Source of the DNA: Halobacillus sp. Marseille-Q1614
GTDB taxonomy: Bacteria; Bacillota; Bacilli; Bacillales; Halobacillaceae
Assembly: GCF_902809865.1 (NCBI RefSeq)
Contig: NZ_CADDWH010000001.1
Location: 1,426,001 to 1,490,000, forward strand
DNA: 64,000 nt
Reading direction: 5' to 3'
This document shows, one piece after another, positions 18,747 to 28,960 of the stretch (position 1 is the stretch's first letter; each line of letters begins with the position of its first letter). Under the pieces are notes generated by a model that ran no database searches, had not been told where the DNA came from, and saw nothing but the letters and a program-made list of their open reading frames with translations. The position numbers and the translations under genes were made by a program.

Positions 18747-18827
18747 TTAGTCCTTTTTAAATGTGCTAATGAGAGCCCGTACCATTCCTCCAAGAAAGCG
18801 CGGAAGTTTAATCGTATAAAATTTCAT
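18747..18827 (-). CDS. spoVM: Stage V sporulation protein SpoVM
   Basis: 26-residue amphipathic peptide, MKFYTIKLPRFLGGMVRALI then STFKKD. SpoVM senses the convex forespore membrane and anchors SpoIVA to begin spore coat assembly. It differs from the B. subtilis peptide (as I recall it) at only a few positions, keeps Pro9, and has the same length. A GAGGAGG site lies 7 nt upstream of the ATG. Its place between thiN and rpmB is the B. subtilis location. The reading frame is too short for ordinary gene calling. Expression should come from a mother-cell promoter (SigE in B. subtilis), which I could not place with confidence. Confidence 0.96.
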   Translation of the reverse strand: MKFYTIKLPRFLGGMVRALISTFKKD

Positions 18828-18874
18828 GAGCTTCCTCCTCAACATATAAAGCTATAAGTGCTGGAATCCCTCTA

Positions 18875-19528
18875 TTAAATACTATCTTTACTTCTTATTA
18901 CTAACAGTATGCCGCTCGTAAATGAAAAAGTACCTTGATCTTCAATCAGGTGATTGGAAATACATAGAGTGGACCCGTAGGTCAGCCGCTTATCTACTAA
19001 AGGATAGTAAAACCCTCGCAGATTTATATCAGTGACTTCGAGTGTCACCGGTATAAAAGAAACATAGGGATAATTCTCGTCCTTTTTCATTGTATGCTCA
19101 CCTTCGGCAAATAATTCCACCTGGTTCTGGTGGTCAATCACTTTCGCTTTAACGTTTTTTTCATATAGTGGATGAAGCATTTGAATGTTGATTAACGTAT
19201 GGTCAAACCTTCCTCCCGTAACACCGAATAGGATAATTTCTTCAGGATTCCTCTTTAATGCATGTTGAATCGCAAGTTCAAGATCCGTTTCATCTTTCTC
19301 AGCAGGATAAGTTTCAAGAGTACGCGCCTTCTTTTTAATCTCTTTCATTGCTTCATTTGTTACGGAATCAAAATCTCCAATGGCTGCATCCAGAGGAAGC
19401 CCATTTTCTACTATGAATTCTGCGCCCTGATCTGCTCCGATCCAGTACACGGAGTCCTCATGGTACTCAGCAAGGCGGGGGATATAATTTTTCGGGCTTC
19501 CGCCGACAATGGCACAAATGCCGCTCAT
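18875..19528 (-). CDS. thiN: Thiamine pyrophosphokinase
   Basis: ThiN transfers pyrophosphate from ATP to thiamine, making the cofactor thiamine diphosphate. The 217-residue protein has SVYWIGADQGAEFIVENGLPLDAAIGDFDSV near the N-terminus, then YPAEKDETDLELAIQHAL and FGVTGGRFDHTLINIQML, the family active-site motifs. The ATG at 19528 follows AGAGGTG by 7 nt; the GTG three codons earlier is part of that site. It is separated from rpe by a terminator, so it probably has its own promoter, which I cannot identify clearly. Confidence 0.95.
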   Translation of the reverse strand: MSGICAIVGGSPKNYIPRLAEYHEDSVYWIGADQGAEFIVENGLPLDAAIGDFDSVTNEAMKEIKKKARTLETYPAEKDETDLELAIQHALKRNPEEIILFGVTGGRFDHTLINIQMLHPLYEKNVKAKVIDHQNQVELFAEGEHTMKKDENYPYVSFIPVTLEVTDINLRGFYYPLVDKRLTYGSTLCISNHLIEDQGTFSFTSGILLVIRSKDSI

Positions 19529-19617
19529 ACTTTTCACCTCTTCTTTATAGAAAGGTTAAGTTTCCTTTCCTTCTTTTTTTGTCGATTCCTTCCCGCTTCA
19601 GAACTATTAAACCCTAT

Positions 19618-19649
19618 AGAAAAAGAGCTCACGAGAAGTTGAGCCCTTT
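19618..19649 (-). terminator. Terminator downstream of rpe
   Basis: On the minus strand, AAAGGGCTCA and TGAGCTCTTT pair (one G-U) around an 8-nt loop, followed by TTC and further T residues. It isolates thiN from the prpC-prkC-rsgA-rpe unit. Confidence 0.8.
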
Positions 19650-19656
19650 CCTTGTA

Positions 19657-20307
19657 CTACACTGATTGTTTGATCGCTTCAATTGCCGCTTTACGGTCTT
19701 TTTCATTGAAAACGGCGCTTCCAGCGACGAGGACATCAGCCCCAGCCTCTGTGCACATTTTTGCCGTGTCTTTATTTACACCGCCATCCACTTCTATTTC
19801 AAACGAATAGCCCTCTTCTCTACGCCACTCATTGATCTGCTGAATTTTATCAAGTACGGATGGTATAAAAGACTGACCGCCAAACCCAGGATTCACCGTC
19901 ATAAGCAGGACGAGATCAACATCTCTTAGAATCGGTTTAATGGCTTCCGCCGGTGTGGCAGGATTAATGACTACGCCTGCTTTCACACCGAGTGATTTAA
20001 TCAGCTGAACCGTACGATGTAAATGAGGAGAAGCCTCTTGATGAACGGTAAGAATATCAGCGCCGGCTTCGGCAAACTGCTCAATATACAGATCAGGCTG
20101 TTCAATCATTAAATGGACATCTAATGGAAGATCCGTTTTGGGACGGATGCTTTCTACTATTAATGGACCAATTGTTATATTTGGAACGAAATGACCGTCC
20201 ATCACATCCACGTGAATATAATCGGCCCCTCCGTTTTCAACTTCTTTAATCTCCTCTCCAAGTTTGGAAAAATCAGCGGAAAGGATCGATGGAGCTATTT
20301 TTGTCAT
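19657..20307 (-). CDS. rpe: Ribulose-phosphate 3-epimerase
   Basis: Rpe interconverts ribulose-5-phosphate and xylulose-5-phosphate in the pentose phosphate pathway. The 216-residue TIM barrel begins [18 protein letters not shown] and shows [39 protein letters not shown] and [14 protein letters not shown], the metal-binding and phosphate-binding motifs. It follows rsgA by 3 bp. The operon with rsgA and prkC is the B. subtilis arrangement. Confidence 0.97.
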   Translation of the reverse strand: MTKIAPSILSADFSKLGEEIKEVENGGADYIHVDVMDGHFVPNITIGPLIVESIRPKTDLPLDVHLMIEQPDLYIEQFAEAGADILTVHQEASPHLHRTVQLIKSLGVKAGVVINPATPAEAIKPILRDVDLVLLMTVNPGFGGQSFIPSVLDKIQQINEWRREEGYSFEIEVDGGVNKDTAKMCTEAGADVLVAGSAVFNEKDRKAAIEAIKQSV

Positions 20308-20310
20308 ACC

Positions 20311-21192
20311 TTAATACCTCGGCTTTCGATTTTGGATTTCATTTAAGAATTGCAGGTAGTGGTCATACCTTTTCTCTGAAATGTTCCCTTCCAGGACTTC
20401 AGCTTTCACGGCGCATTTCGGCTCTTTTGCGTGCAGGCAGCCGCGAAACTTACACTGATCCTGGACTTCTACAAATTCAGGGAAGCATTCACTCAGCTGG
20501 TCGGTTTCCAAATCTCCGAATTCCAGCGAACTGAATCCCGGTGTATCGGCGACCAATCCTCCGGCTACTTCGTATAATTCCACATGCCTTGTTGTATGCT
20601 TGCCTCGGCCCAGACTCTCGGAGATTTCATCTGTATCAATATTCAGCCTTGGATCAATCGTATTGAGCAGTGAGGATTTCCCGACTCCAGACTGGCCGGC
20701 AATCACTGTCGTTTTCTTAGCCAGATAGGACTGGATTCGATCTATTCCCCCCGCGTCGCGGAAGGATGAGAGGATGACTGTGTAGCCGATCCTTTCATAT
20801 ACTTTTTGATATTCCTCAATTTCTGCTGCAACTGCTTCACTAGTTTGATCCATCTTGGAAATGACGATAATCGGCTCGAGCCTTTTCGCTTCTACAAGCA
20901 CTAAAAAGCGGTCCAATAAAACAGAATTAAAATCAGGATTTGCGGCGGAAGTGACTACCAGTGCCTGATCCACATTAGCAATCGGTGGACGGACGAACTC
21001 ATTTTTGCGTCCTTCAATAGACAGAATATAGCCTTCGGTCTGTGTTTCAGCCTGAAACTCGACGATATCACCAACTAAAGGGGTGACTTTCCTTTTTCTA
21101 AATACCCCTCTTCCCCGGCATTGGTAGACGGTTCCTTCGTGATATACGTAATAAAAGCCGCTCAGTGCTTTTATAATCTTGCCTGTTGCCAT
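20311..21192 (-). CDS. rsgA: Ribosome small subunit biogenesis GTPase RsgA
   Basis: RsgA is a circularly permuted GTPase that helps mature the 30S subunit. The 293-residue protein has an N-terminal OB domain (about residues 1-70). The GTPase motifs come in permuted order: ISKMDQ, then P-loop GQSGVGKSSLLN (about residue 170), then DTPGFSSLEF. A C-terminal zinc-binding element CKFRGCLHAKEPKCAVK follows. It lies 12 bp after prkC. In B. subtilis this protein (CpgA/YloQ) is a PrkC substrate, consistent with the shared operon. Confidence 0.96.
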   Translation of the reverse strand: MATGKIIKALSGFYYVYHEGTVYQCRGRGVFRKRKVTPLVGDIVEFQAETQTEGYILSIEGRKNEFVRPPIANVDQALVVTSAANPDFNSVLLDRFLVLVEAKRLEPIIVISKMDQTSEAVAAEIEEYQKVYERIGYTVILSSFRDAGGIDRIQSYLAKKTTVIAGQSGVGKSSLLNTIDPRLNIDTDEISESLGRGKHTTRHVELYEVAGGLVADTPGFSSLEFGDLETDQLSECFPEFVEVQDQCKFRGCLHAKEPKCAVKAEVLEGNISEKRYDHYLQFLNEIQNRKPRY

Positions 21193-21204
21193 TCATTCAC
21201 CTAC

Positions 21205-23322
21205 TTAATATGATACATTGGCTTGTTCGATTACTTCATCTTCCAGCTGGACTTTATAAGATGCTTCTTCTCCTGGTTCTATCGTAATCTCAAACTCAAT
21301 GGTCGTATCTTCTGTAATGGTTTCTTCCTGATAAACTTCAGAAATTTGATTATTGGCATCTTCTACATAAATGAGCACGGTCTGCTCTTCCTTGTCCAAT
21401 TCTTCATTAAATGGAACTTCGACAGACACCGTTTCCTCGCGAGGTTCTTCTTCATTTACGGCTTCTTCCGATTCTTCTTCTTCGGGTTCTTCTTCCGGAG
21501 CTTCTTCCGGAGCTTCTTCTTCAGGAGATTCCTCTTCCGGCGGCGGTTCTTCCGTTTCTTCCTCCTCAACTGGTTCCGGACCTAAAGAGACGACTATGCT
21601 GACGGTAGAACCTCGTTCAACTTCTGTTAAAGCAGCAGGTTCCTGTCTAATGATTTCTCCTTCAGGCACGTCGCTAGAATATTCTTCTGACACGGAAACT
21701 TCGAGCCCATTATCCGATAAATATTGCCTCGCTTCATCTTCTGTCTGGCCTTCAAGCGGCTGCAGTGTAATGAGCGGCGGACCTAAACTGACACGAAAGA
21801 TGACTCGTGTATCTTCCGCTACTACTTCGTCTCCGGCTTGAGGCTGAATCTGTTCAATAATTTCCCCTCGCGGCCGGTCAGAATTCTCTTCGATTGCCAG
21901 AACATTGGCAAAGCCTTGTTCATCGAGTTCTTCCTTAATACGTTCATAACTTTGACCGACGTAGTCTTCAAAAGTGATCCGTTCTTTTCCTTTAGATGAA
22001 TAAACGGTCACTCGTGACTGTTCTTTAATCATCGTTCCAGCCTCCGGATCGGTCCGGACGACGCTCCCTTCTTCCACATCATCTGAAAAGACCGTCTCTC
22101 TCTGGACATCAAGGTTCAGCTCTCTTAATTGACTATAGGCTTCCTCATACTCCATTCCTGTGACGTCAATCATCTCCACATCATCAGGCTCCAAGAGGTT
22201 TGGGAGGGCAAATAATATAGCCGCGCCGGCTAATATTAAAACAAGGAAAATCGTTAAAAGCCATACCCACCATCTTCGCTTCTTTTTTGGTTTCTCTGAC
22301 TTTTTCTTTTTACCCTTTTTACTTTTACCTGCAGCTTTTTTAGTTGGTTCTTCAGGTACCGCATCGGGAACTCCGGCTTCATGAACAATAGTTTCCCCTT
22401 CCTCCTGATCCCCAAAGTCATTATCTGTTATGACAGGGATAGCTTTTGTTTTTTCTTCGTCTTCCTCATCAGGAGGAACAAAAGCCGGTTCGTTCAGCCT
22501 CTCAGGGTTCAGAGATGTTTCTAAATCCTGTTCCATTTCCATTACAGAATCATAGCGGTGAAAAGGATCCTTCGCCGTAGATTTAAAGACGACATTTTCT
22601 ACGCTTTGCGGCAAGTCAGGGATCCACCGCTTTAAAGAAGGTGTATCGTGCTGAAGATGTTTTAGGGCTATCGACACAGGAGATTGACCAGAAAATGGGA
22701 GTCTCCCTGTTAATAATTCAAAGAATACGATTCCAAGTGAATAGATATCTGATTTCTTCGTTGCCGTTCCCCCTCGTGCCTGTTCGGGAGATAAGTAGTG
22801 AACCGAGCCTAACACAGAATTCGTCTGAGTGAGGGCAGTCGCACTAAGGGCCATTGCAATTCCGAAGTCAGTCACTTTTACATGTCCGTAATGATCAATT
22901 AAAATATTCTGGGGCTTAATGTCGCGGTGGACAATATCATTATCATGGGCATGGGTTATAGCAGAAGTCACCTGTTTCATAATATCGATCGCCTCTGCAG
23001 GATCGATCGGACTGTTCTGCTGAATATACTGCTTCAGTGTCATGCCGTCCACATATTCCATGACCATATAGTAGAGGTCTTCCTCTTCCCCTACATCATA
23101 AATATTAACAATATTTGAATGAGCAAGGCTTGTGGCTGATTGAGCTTCCCGGTGAAATCTTGCGATAAATTCTTCATCATTTCCATATTCAAGCCGCAGC
23201 ACTTTTATTGCGACTTCACGTTTTAATATTAAATCGTAGGCGAGGTAAACATTAGCCATTCCCCCTCCGCCGACCGCTTCCTTTACTTTATAACGATCGT
23301 TGAGGAGACGATTGGTTAACAT
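21205..23322 (-). CDS. prkC: Ser/Thr protein kinase PrkC with PASTA domains
   Basis: PrkC is a membrane kinase that senses muropeptides through extracellular PASTA domains; it acts in germination and growth control. The 705-residue protein has an N-terminal kinase domain (about 1-275) with VHRDIKPQNILID and VTDFGIAMA. A juxtamembrane Lys-rich stretch precedes one membrane segment (RWWVWLLTIFLVLILAGAAI, near 350). Three PASTA repeats follow, then a Glu/Pro-rich linker of about 60 residues and a C-terminal beta domain. B. subtilis PrkC is about 648 aa; much of the extra length is the acidic linker. It overlaps prpC by 7 bp, pairing kinase and phosphatase. Confidence 0.96.
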   Translation of the reverse strand: MLTNRLLNDRYKVKEAVGGGGMANVYLAYDLILKREVAIKVLRLEYGNDEEFIARFHREAQSATSLAHSNIVNIYDVGEEEDLYYMVMEYVDGMTLKQYIQQNSPIDPAEAIDIMKQVTSAITHAHDNDIVHRDIKPQNILIDHYGHVKVTDFGIAMALSATALTQTNSVLGSVHYLSPEQARGGTATKKSDIYSLGIVFFELLTGRLPFSGQSPVSIALKHLQHDTPSLKRWIPDLPQSVENVVFKSTAKDPFHRYDSVMEMEQDLETSLNPERLNEPAFVPPDEEDEEKTKAIPVITDNDFGDQEEGETIVHEAGVPDAVPEEPTKKAAGKSKKGKKKKSEKPKKKRRWWVWLLTIFLVLILAGAAILFALPNLLEPDDVEMIDVTGMEYEEAYSQLRELNLDVQRETVFSDDVEEGSVVRTDPEAGTMIKEQSRVTVYSSKGKERITFEDYVGQSYERIKEELDEQGFANVLAIEENSDRPRGEIIEQIQPQAGDEVVAEDTRVIFRVSLGPPLITLQPLEGQTEDEARQYLSDNGLEVSVSEEYSSDVPEGEIIRQEPAALTEVERGSTVSIVVSLGPEPVEEEETEEPPPEEESPEEEAPEEAPEEEPEEEESEEAVNEEEPREETVSVEVPFNEELDKEEQTVLIYVEDANNQISEVYQEETITEDTTIEFEITIEPGEEASYKVQLEDEVIEQANVSY

Positions 23323-24080
23323 TCTTCAACACCCTCTTTCTCGGGTGCCTGCGTGTTATGAACAATGACTAAAGTGATATTATCTTCTCCGCCCCGGTCA
23401 TTCGCCAAATCAATCAGGTTGTGCCCAAAGTTCTCCCAATCGCCTTCATAATCAGCAATTTCAGCTAATTCATCGCCGGATACTTTATTGGTAAGGCCAT
23501 CTGAGCATAACAATAGCCGGTTATCCTCTTCAAACTCCACAGTTAAGATGTCAGCAGTTACTTGTTCATCTGTACCTAAGGCCTTTAACAGCACATTTTT
23601 CCTCGGATGATGTTCTGCTTCATCTTCTGAGATCTGGCCGGAACGTACCAGTTCATTCACGAGGGAATGATCTTCAGTAATCTGCCTGAAACCATCGCTG
23701 TCCGCTAAATAAACACGGCTGTCCCCAATATGCCCGACGGAAACAAAAGATTCGCTGCAGATGGAGACGACGACAGTTGTGCCCATGCCGCGGCATTCTT
23801 CATTTTCATGGGAGTGCTCTAAAATTTTCTGATTGACTTCATGAATCGCTTCTTTCAGCCAGGTTTCCGCTTGATCCGGAGATTCAACGGATAGTGTTTC
23901 TTTCCAACGATTATGTAAGATAGTGACAGCTAATTGGCTGGCCACATCCCCTGCCCGGTGACCTCCCATTCCATCAGCGACCACCGCCAGAATCTGCCCC
24001 TTATCATTTTTATATGCGCCGCCTGCATCTTCATTATGGCTTCTAACCTGCCCCGTATCTGTAAAAAATCTTCCTATCAT
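23316..24080 (-). CDS. prpC: PP2C-type Ser/Thr protein phosphatase PrpC
   Basis: PrpC removes phosphates placed by PrkC. The 254-residue PP2C/Stp1 protein has metal-binding motifs near the N-terminus (RSHNEDAGG, VVADGMGGHRAGDVAS), GHIGDSRVYL with TEDHSLVNELV in the middle, and LLLCSDGLTN plus GGEDNITLVI near the end. The ATG at 24080 lies 6 nt after GAGGTG; the GTG upstream is within that site. rlmN, which precedes prpC in B. subtilis, is missing here. A 159-bp gap with two hairpins separates it from rsmB. Confidence 0.96.
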   Translation of the reverse strand: MIGRFFTDTGQVRSHNEDAGGAYKNDKGQILAVVADGMGGHRAGDVASQLAVTILHNRWKETLSVESPDQAETWLKEAIHEVNQKILEHSHENEECRGMGTTVVVSICSESFVSVGHIGDSRVYLADSDGFRQITEDHSLVNELVRSGQISEDEAEHHPRKNVLLKALGTDEQVTADILTVEFEEDNRLLLCSDGLTNKVSGDELAEIADYEGDWENFGHNLIDLANDRGGEDNITLVIVHNTQAPEKEGVEEC

Positions 24081-24103
24081 GGTCTTCACCTCGTTTTTCC
24101 TTA

Positions 24104-24222
24104 CGCGATTTTTCGCGTGAAGCTGTCCGTAAACCTTTTGCCGCTCACGAATATAACGGTTCTATATGATGATCCATCATTATACAAGAATATGGCTACT
24201 TATACAGAGTAACCATATTCTT
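24104..24222 (-). other. rsmB-prpC gap with two hairpins and a TATAAT box
   Basis: A 14-bp stem (24186-24199 with 24209-24222, one G-U) sits downstream of rsmB but lacks a T-run on the minus strand, so it is a doubtful terminator. TATAAT lies at 24179-24184 and may be the prpC -10. Closer to prpC, ACGCGA and TCGCGT form a short perfect hairpin (24104-24119). Confidence 0.45.
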
Positions 24223-24247
24223 TAAAAAATAATACAAGTTCTTACGT

Positions 24248-25594
24248 TTATTTCTTAACCAGACGCGCAAGGAAAAAACCGTCTGTATCCCACTGGTGGG
24301 GAAAAATCTGCAGTCCATATTCACTTACACCAAAGGATTCTTTTAATTGCTCTGGCAGTCCTTTAATAAAGTCCGGGTCAATCGTAAAATCCTCATGCTC
24401 TTTTAAAAACTGCTCAACAGCCTTTTCGTTTTCGTGTGTATCAACCGTACATGTGCTGTAAACGAGCTTGCCGCCATTTTTTAAAAGGGGAGCCACGCTT
24501 TGTAGTAAATCAGTTTGTATTTTCCTTAACGCAAAAATATCTTCTTCTTTCTTCTGATACTTAATGTCCGGCTTACCACGCATGACTCCAAGTCCGGAAC
24601 AAGGAGCATCCAGTAATATCCTGTTAAACGTTCCTGGTTCATGAAATTCCTGAAGATTTCTTGAATCTGCCTGGTTTGCATCGATGCTCGTCAGCTGTAA
24701 GTGAAGAGCTTTTTCACTGACTTGAAAGGCTTTCTTTTTGTGAAGATCGTAGGCGTAAACCTTTCCTTGATCGTTCATCTTTTCAGCGATGTGGGTCGTT
24801 TTTCCGCCTGGTGCACTGCACGCATCTAACACTTCTTGCTCAGGCTTAAGATCCATCATCTCTGCGACAAGCATGGAACTCTGATCCTGCACAGTCACTT
24901 TGCCTTCATTAAATAAAGGATCCTTTAAAATGTTTCCTTTTAAAATCAGCAGGCCCTGTGATGAAAAAATACTCCGCTTCGTTTCAAAGCCTCTCTCTGT
25001 GAGCTCAGCTTCTGCTTCTTCCATTGTTATACGGAGCGGCTGGATGCGAATCGACATCGGCAGTGTTTTTAAGTTCTGACGGCACATCGCTTCTGTGGTT
25101 TCCATTCCGTATTGAGAGATCCACCGCTTAACCAGCCACTCGGGGTGGCTCGTGGTTACGGCAAGTCTTTCAACTTCATCTTTGATCTGATCCGGGTCTT
25201 CTACCCCCTGGCGCTGAACGTTTCTCAGAACGCCGTTGACGAAACCGGAAATGCCTTTATGGCCTTTCTTCTTTGAAATTTCAACAGCTTCGTGAATGAC
25301 TGCGTGATCGGGAACTCTTTCCAAATAAAGCATTTGATAGACGGACATGTATAGCAGCCACTTGACCCAGGGCTTCAGCTTTTTCTGTCTGCTGATATAA
25401 GGATGGATTTGATAATTGATTTTCAGCTTGTTTTGAAGCGTGCCATAAACAATTTCCGTTAATAATGCACCATCTTTATACGACAGGTTTGTGCTTTTCA
25501 TTGCCTGGTCTAAAAGCACGTGGCTGTAGCCGCCTTGTTCTCCTACTCGTGTTAAGAGATCCAGCGCTGTTTCTCTAAGTGCATACTTAGTCAT
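24248..25594 (-). CDS. rsmB: 16S rRNA m5C967 methyltransferase RsmB (Sun family)
   Basis: RsmB methylates a cytosine in 16S rRNA using S-adenosylmethionine. The 448-residue protein has an N-terminal NusB-like RNA-binding domain (about 1-140) and a C-terminal methyltransferase domain. The latter carries [38 protein letters not shown] and [13 protein letters not shown], including the two catalytic cysteines. The ATG at 25594 ([14 protein letters not shown]) overlaps the fmt stop by 8 bp; the longer in-frame extension has no family match. It follows fmt as in B. subtilis. Confidence 0.96.
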   Translation of the reverse strand: MTKYALRETALDLLTRVGEQGGYSHVLLDQAMKSTNLSYKDGALLTEIVYGTLQNKLKINYQIHPYISRQKKLKPWVKWLLYMSVYQMLYLERVPDHAVIHEAVEISKKKGHKGISGFVNGVLRNVQRQGVEDPDQIKDEVERLAVTTSHPEWLVKRWISQYGMETTEAMCRQNLKTLPMSIRIQPLRITMEEAEAELTERGFETKRSIFSSQGLLILKGNILKDPLFNEGKVTVQDQSSMLVAEMMDLKPEQEVLDACSAPGGKTTHIAEKMNDQGKVYAYDLHKKKAFQVSEKALHLQLTSIDANQADSRNLQEFHEPGTFNRILLDAPCSGLGVMRGKPDIKYQKKEEDIFALRKIQTDLLQSVAPLLKNGGKLVYSTCTVDTHENEKAVEQFLKEHEDFTIDPDFIKGLPEQLKESFGVSEYGLQIFPHQWDTDGFFLARLVKK

Positions 25595-26534
25595 TCTGCT
25601 CACCCAGCACTTCACCTTTTTCCATCGCCTGTCCGGCGCCATTGACAAAGGCCTGTCCGGTCATCCGCTTTTTCCCTGAAGGCTGAAGATCAGTAATCTT
25701 CATCGCTTTTTGGTCTCCGGCTGCGACGATGATGCCGTCATTTTCTATATCAACAACGGTCCCAGCCGGCTGACTATACGTCTTATCCAGCTTTTCACCC
25801 CACCATACTTTCAGCGGCTTACCTTTCCAGTATGTAAAAGCAACCGGCCATGGGTGCAGTCCGCGAATGTGGTCATAAATCTCCTGCTGGCTTCGGTTCC
25901 AATTGATCTTCTCCTGCTCTCTCTTAATGTTGGAAGCAAAGGTTGCTTCCTCATCGTTTTGCTTCACAGGCTTTATTTCGCCGTTTAGCAGCTTCGGCAA
26001 TGTATCAAGAAGCAGCTTGGAACCTGCCTCGGAAAGCTTATCATGCAGTGTCCCAACATGGTCTTCATCCGTAATTGGCACGGTAACCTGTGTGAGAATA
26101 TCTCCTGCGTCAAGCTTCTTCACCATATACATGATGGTAACCCCTGTTTCTTTTTTCCCTTGAATGATGGAATAATGAATAGGAGCTCCCCCGCGCAGCT
26201 CAGGCAGCAGAGAGGCATGAACATTAATACATCCGTGCTTAGGGCTTTCAAGGAGCGGCTCGGGAAGAATCTGCCCAAATGCAGCTGTAACAATTAAGTC
26301 AGGCTCAAAAGACAGCACCTTTTCATATTCATCTTTAATTTTTTCAGGTTGAAAAGCTGGAATCCCCAGCCGCTCAGCAGCTTCCTTTACCGGAGGCGGT
26401 GTTAAGGTTTTCTTACGCCCTTTGGGACGATCGGGCTGTGTAACGGCCAGTACGACTTCATAGTTGTTTTCGACTAATTGTTCTAAAACGGGGACAGCAA
26501 AATCGGGTGTCCCCATAAATACGATCCGTGTCAT
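25587..26534 (-). CDS. fmt: Methionyl-tRNA formyltransferase
   Basis: Fmt formylates initiator Met-tRNA using 10-formyl-tetrahydrofolate. The 315-residue protein starts [20 protein letters not shown] and shows the catalytic region [33 protein letters not shown] (Asn, His, and a downstream Asp in KKLDAGDIL). A C-terminal anticodon-region OB-like domain (about 205-310) follows. It lies 14 bp after priA. The def deformylase gene that sits between priA and fmt in B. subtilis is not here. Confidence 0.97.
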   Translation of the reverse strand: MTRIVFMGTPDFAVPVLEQLVENNYEVVLAVTQPDRPKGRKKTLTPPPVKEAAERLGIPAFQPEKIKDEYEKVLSFEPDLIVTAAFGQILPEPLLESPKHGCINVHASLLPELRGGAPIHYSIIQGKKETGVTIMYMVKKLDAGDILTQVTVPITDEDHVGTLHDKLSEAGSKLLLDTLPKLLNGEIKPVKQNDEEATFASNIKREQEKINWNRSQQEIYDHIRGLHPWPVAFTYWKGKPLKVWWGEKLDKTYSQPAGTVVDIENDGIIVAAGDQKAMKITDLQPSGKKRMTGQAFVNGAGQAMEKGEVLGEQND

Positions 26535-26548
26535 GGTGTGACTCCTTC

Positions 26549-28960
26549 CTACATGAGCTGATACGGCTGGAAATCAACCGTAATCTGCAATCCGTTCTCT
26601 TCTTTCATTTCATCTTCATAATAGTGCAGTATGCGCTGCACCAGTTTCCGCTGCTCAGGTTCTTCTTTATATTTTATCATGCATTGATAGCGATATCTAT
26701 TATTGATTCGGGTTAAGGCTGATGGTGTCGGGCCCAGCACATCCGTATGATCTGACAGTTTCTGCCTCATAAACTGGACGATTTTCTGGGTCACTTCCTG
26801 CACTTTCAGCTGGTTTGGATGAGAGACCGTAAACAACGTTAAATAGTAATAAGGTGGGTAATGAAACGCCTTTCTTAGTCTCATTTCTTCATGGAAAAAG
26901 CTCTCATAGTTATATTCACTCGCCAGACGGATGCTGTAATGTTCCGGGGAATACGTTTGTACGATAACTTCTCCAGCAAGCTCGTGTCTTCCTGCCCTGC
27001 CGCTTACCTGCGTCAGAAGCTGAAATGTTTTTTCAGCAGCGCGGAAATCCGGAAGATTTAACAGCGAGTCTGCAGCTAATATTCCAACGAGAGTGACATT
27101 GCCAAAGTCCAGCCCTTTTGCAATCATCTGGGTTCCAAGCAGAATATCAGCCTTTTTATCACCAAAATCATTAAGCAGACGTTCATGAGCCCCTTTACGT
27201 CTTGTGGTGTCGACGTCCATTCGAATGACCCGCGCTTCAGGAATTAACTCTAAAATCGCTTCTTCTACCTTCTGTGTTCCTGTCCCAAAATAACGGATCG
27301 TTTTGCTTTCACATTCAGGGCACTGATTCGGCATCGGCTCTTCATAGGAACAGTAATGGCACTTGAGCCTTTCCTGCCTTCTATGATAAGTAAGCGCGAT
27401 ATCACAGTGGGGACATTCTTTCACATGGCCGCAGTCCCGGCACATAACAAACGTGGCATAACCTCTTCGGTTTAGGAAAAGCACGGCCTGTTCGCCTTTT
27501 TCAATTCGATCTTTTAATTTTTCAATTAATACCCGTGAAAACATCGAACGATTCCCCTGGTGCAGCTCATCACGCATATCAACAAGCTCTGCCTGAGGCA
27601 TCATCGCATCATTCATCCGCTTCGTCAGTGTCAGCATTTTATAGTTCCCTTTAGCGGCACGTGCATATGTTTCTAGAGCAGGAGTGGCACTGCCGAGTAC
27701 CACAGGACAATCGTGGGTCTTTCCCCGCTCAATCGCTACATCCCGGGCATGGTATCTCGTCCGGTCTTCCTGCTTGTAGCTCGATTCGTGCTCTTCATCA
27801 ATTATAATGATGCCGACATTTGTAAACGGTGCAAAAATGGCTGATCGGGCGCCGACGACTACCTGTACTTCATTTCGCTGGATCTTTCGCCACTCGTCAT
27901 ATTTTTCACCAGCTGATAAACCACTATGGAGCACAGCAACTTTTGAACCAAACCTTCCTTTAAAGCGTTCCACCATTTGCGGTGTCAGTGCGATTTCAGG
28001 AACGAGCATAATGGCTTCCTTCCCATTGTCCAGCACTTTTTGAATCGATTGAAGATAAATCTCCGTTTTTCCGCTGCCAGTAACGCCGTGCAGCAAAAAC
28101 ACTTCATGGACTCTGCTGCGGATCGCTTCCAAGACGGGTGTAATAGCGGTCTGCTGCTCTTCTGTTAACGAAAAAGGAAGAGTCCGCTCGAAGTTACGGT
28201 GTCCATAAGGATCGCGCAGCACTTCCTGCTTATATTCTTTAAGAAGCCCCTGCTTAATCAGCGGCTTAAGCGAAGATGCCGATGTATTCGTCACTTCAAG
28301 CAGCTGTTTTTTCGGGATCGGTTCTTTCGTTTCAATAAAATGCTCCATTAAGAGCCTTTGCTTAATCGCCTGTTTGGGCAAATCAACAAAAGCTTCTTCA
28401 AGCTTCCATTCCTCGACCGCCGGCTCGATCACCGTGGTCGTCTTTTTTGTTTCACGGCTTTTGACTTCATAGTGAATATCGATTAAGCCTTCATCGACAA
28501 AGCGCCGAAGCTGCTGGTAAGTAAGAGAAGAGCCTTCAAATTCACTGTATTCAATGACTCCCCTCCCTTGAAATAAGTCTTCAAGCTCTTCCGGTCCCTC
28601 TTCCTCTGATAAACGCAACAGCTCTTTACGGTATCTCGCTTTTAACACCTGCGGAAGCATCACCTGCAGACAGGATACATAAAAGCTGAGCGTCTGATTG
28701 GACAGCCACTTTCCAAGTTTTAAAAGCTCAGGAGTCAGTGCCGGGGTAATATCAAGTACATCCTGGATCTCTTTCATTTTCGTAAAACTGCTTTGATCGG
28801 TCAGCGTAATGACATACCCTAAAATCTTTCGTGGACCAAAAGGAACTATAACGCGGACCCCCGGCTGAACAATCTCTTTAAATTTTTCCGGGATTTCATA
28901 ATCAAACAGGCGGTTGGTGTTCTGTGAAGGGACATCAACGATTACACGCGCGATGTTCAC
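26549..28960 (-). CDS. priA: Primosomal replication restart helicase PriA
   Basis: PriA recognises stalled forks and reloads the replisome. The 803-residue protein has an N-terminal DNA-binding domain (about 1-110) and a winged-helix region. The helicase core has [15 protein letters not shown] (about residue 290), the DEEH box [13 protein letters not shown] and [12 protein letters not shown] zinc module has four CxxC pairs (CRDC, CPHC, CHYC, CPEC). Its ATG overlaps the coaBC stop by 4 bp. Length matches B. subtilis PriA (805 aa). Confidence 0.97.
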   Translation of the reverse strand: MNIARVIVDVPSQNTNRLFDYEIPEKFKEIVQPGVRVIVPFGPRKILGYVITLTDQSSFTKMKEIQDVLDITPALTPELLKLGKWLSNQTLSFYVSCLQVMLPQVLKARYRKELLRLSEEEGPEELEDLFQGRGVIEYSEFEGSSLTYQQLRRFVDEGLIDIHYEVKSRETKKTTTVIEPAVEEWKLEEAFVDLPKQAIKQRLLMEHFIETKEPIPKKQLLEVTNTSASSLKPLIKQGLLKEYKQEVLRDPYGHRNFERTLPFSLTEEQQTAITPVLEAIRSRVHEVFLLHGVTGSGKTEIYLQSIQKVLDNGKEAIMLVPEIALTPQMVERFKGRFGSKVAVLHSGLSAGEKYDEWRKIQRNEVQVVVGARSAIFAPFTNVGIIIIDEEHESSYKQEDRTRYHARDVAIERGKTHDCPVVLGSATPALETYARAAKGNYKMLTLTKRMNDAMMPQAELVDMRDELHQGNRSMFSRVLIEKLKDRIEKGEQAVLFLNRRGYATFVMCRDCGHVKECPHCDIALTYHRRQERLKCHYCSYEEPMPNQCPECESKTIRYFGTGTQKVEEAILELIPEARVIRMDVDTTRRKGAHERLLNDFGDKKADILLGTQMIAKGLDFGNVTLVGILAADSLLNLPDFRAAEKTFQLLTQVSGRAGRHELAGEVIVQTYSPEHYSIRLASEYNYESFFHEEMRLRKAFHYPPYYYLTLFTVSHPNQLKVQEVTQKIVQFMRQKLSDHTDVLGPTPSALTRINNRYRYQCMIKYKEEPEQRKLVQRILHYYEDEMKEENGLQITVDFQPYQLM

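Noticed and set aside
21223-21841. Ser- and Phe-rich plus-strand frames opposite the end of prkC
   Set aside because: They are complements of the Glu/Pro-rich repeat codons in PrkC and are not genes.
24186-24222. Intrinsic terminator after rsmB
   Set aside because: The stem is strong but no T-run follows on the minus strand, so it is listed only as a hairpin.
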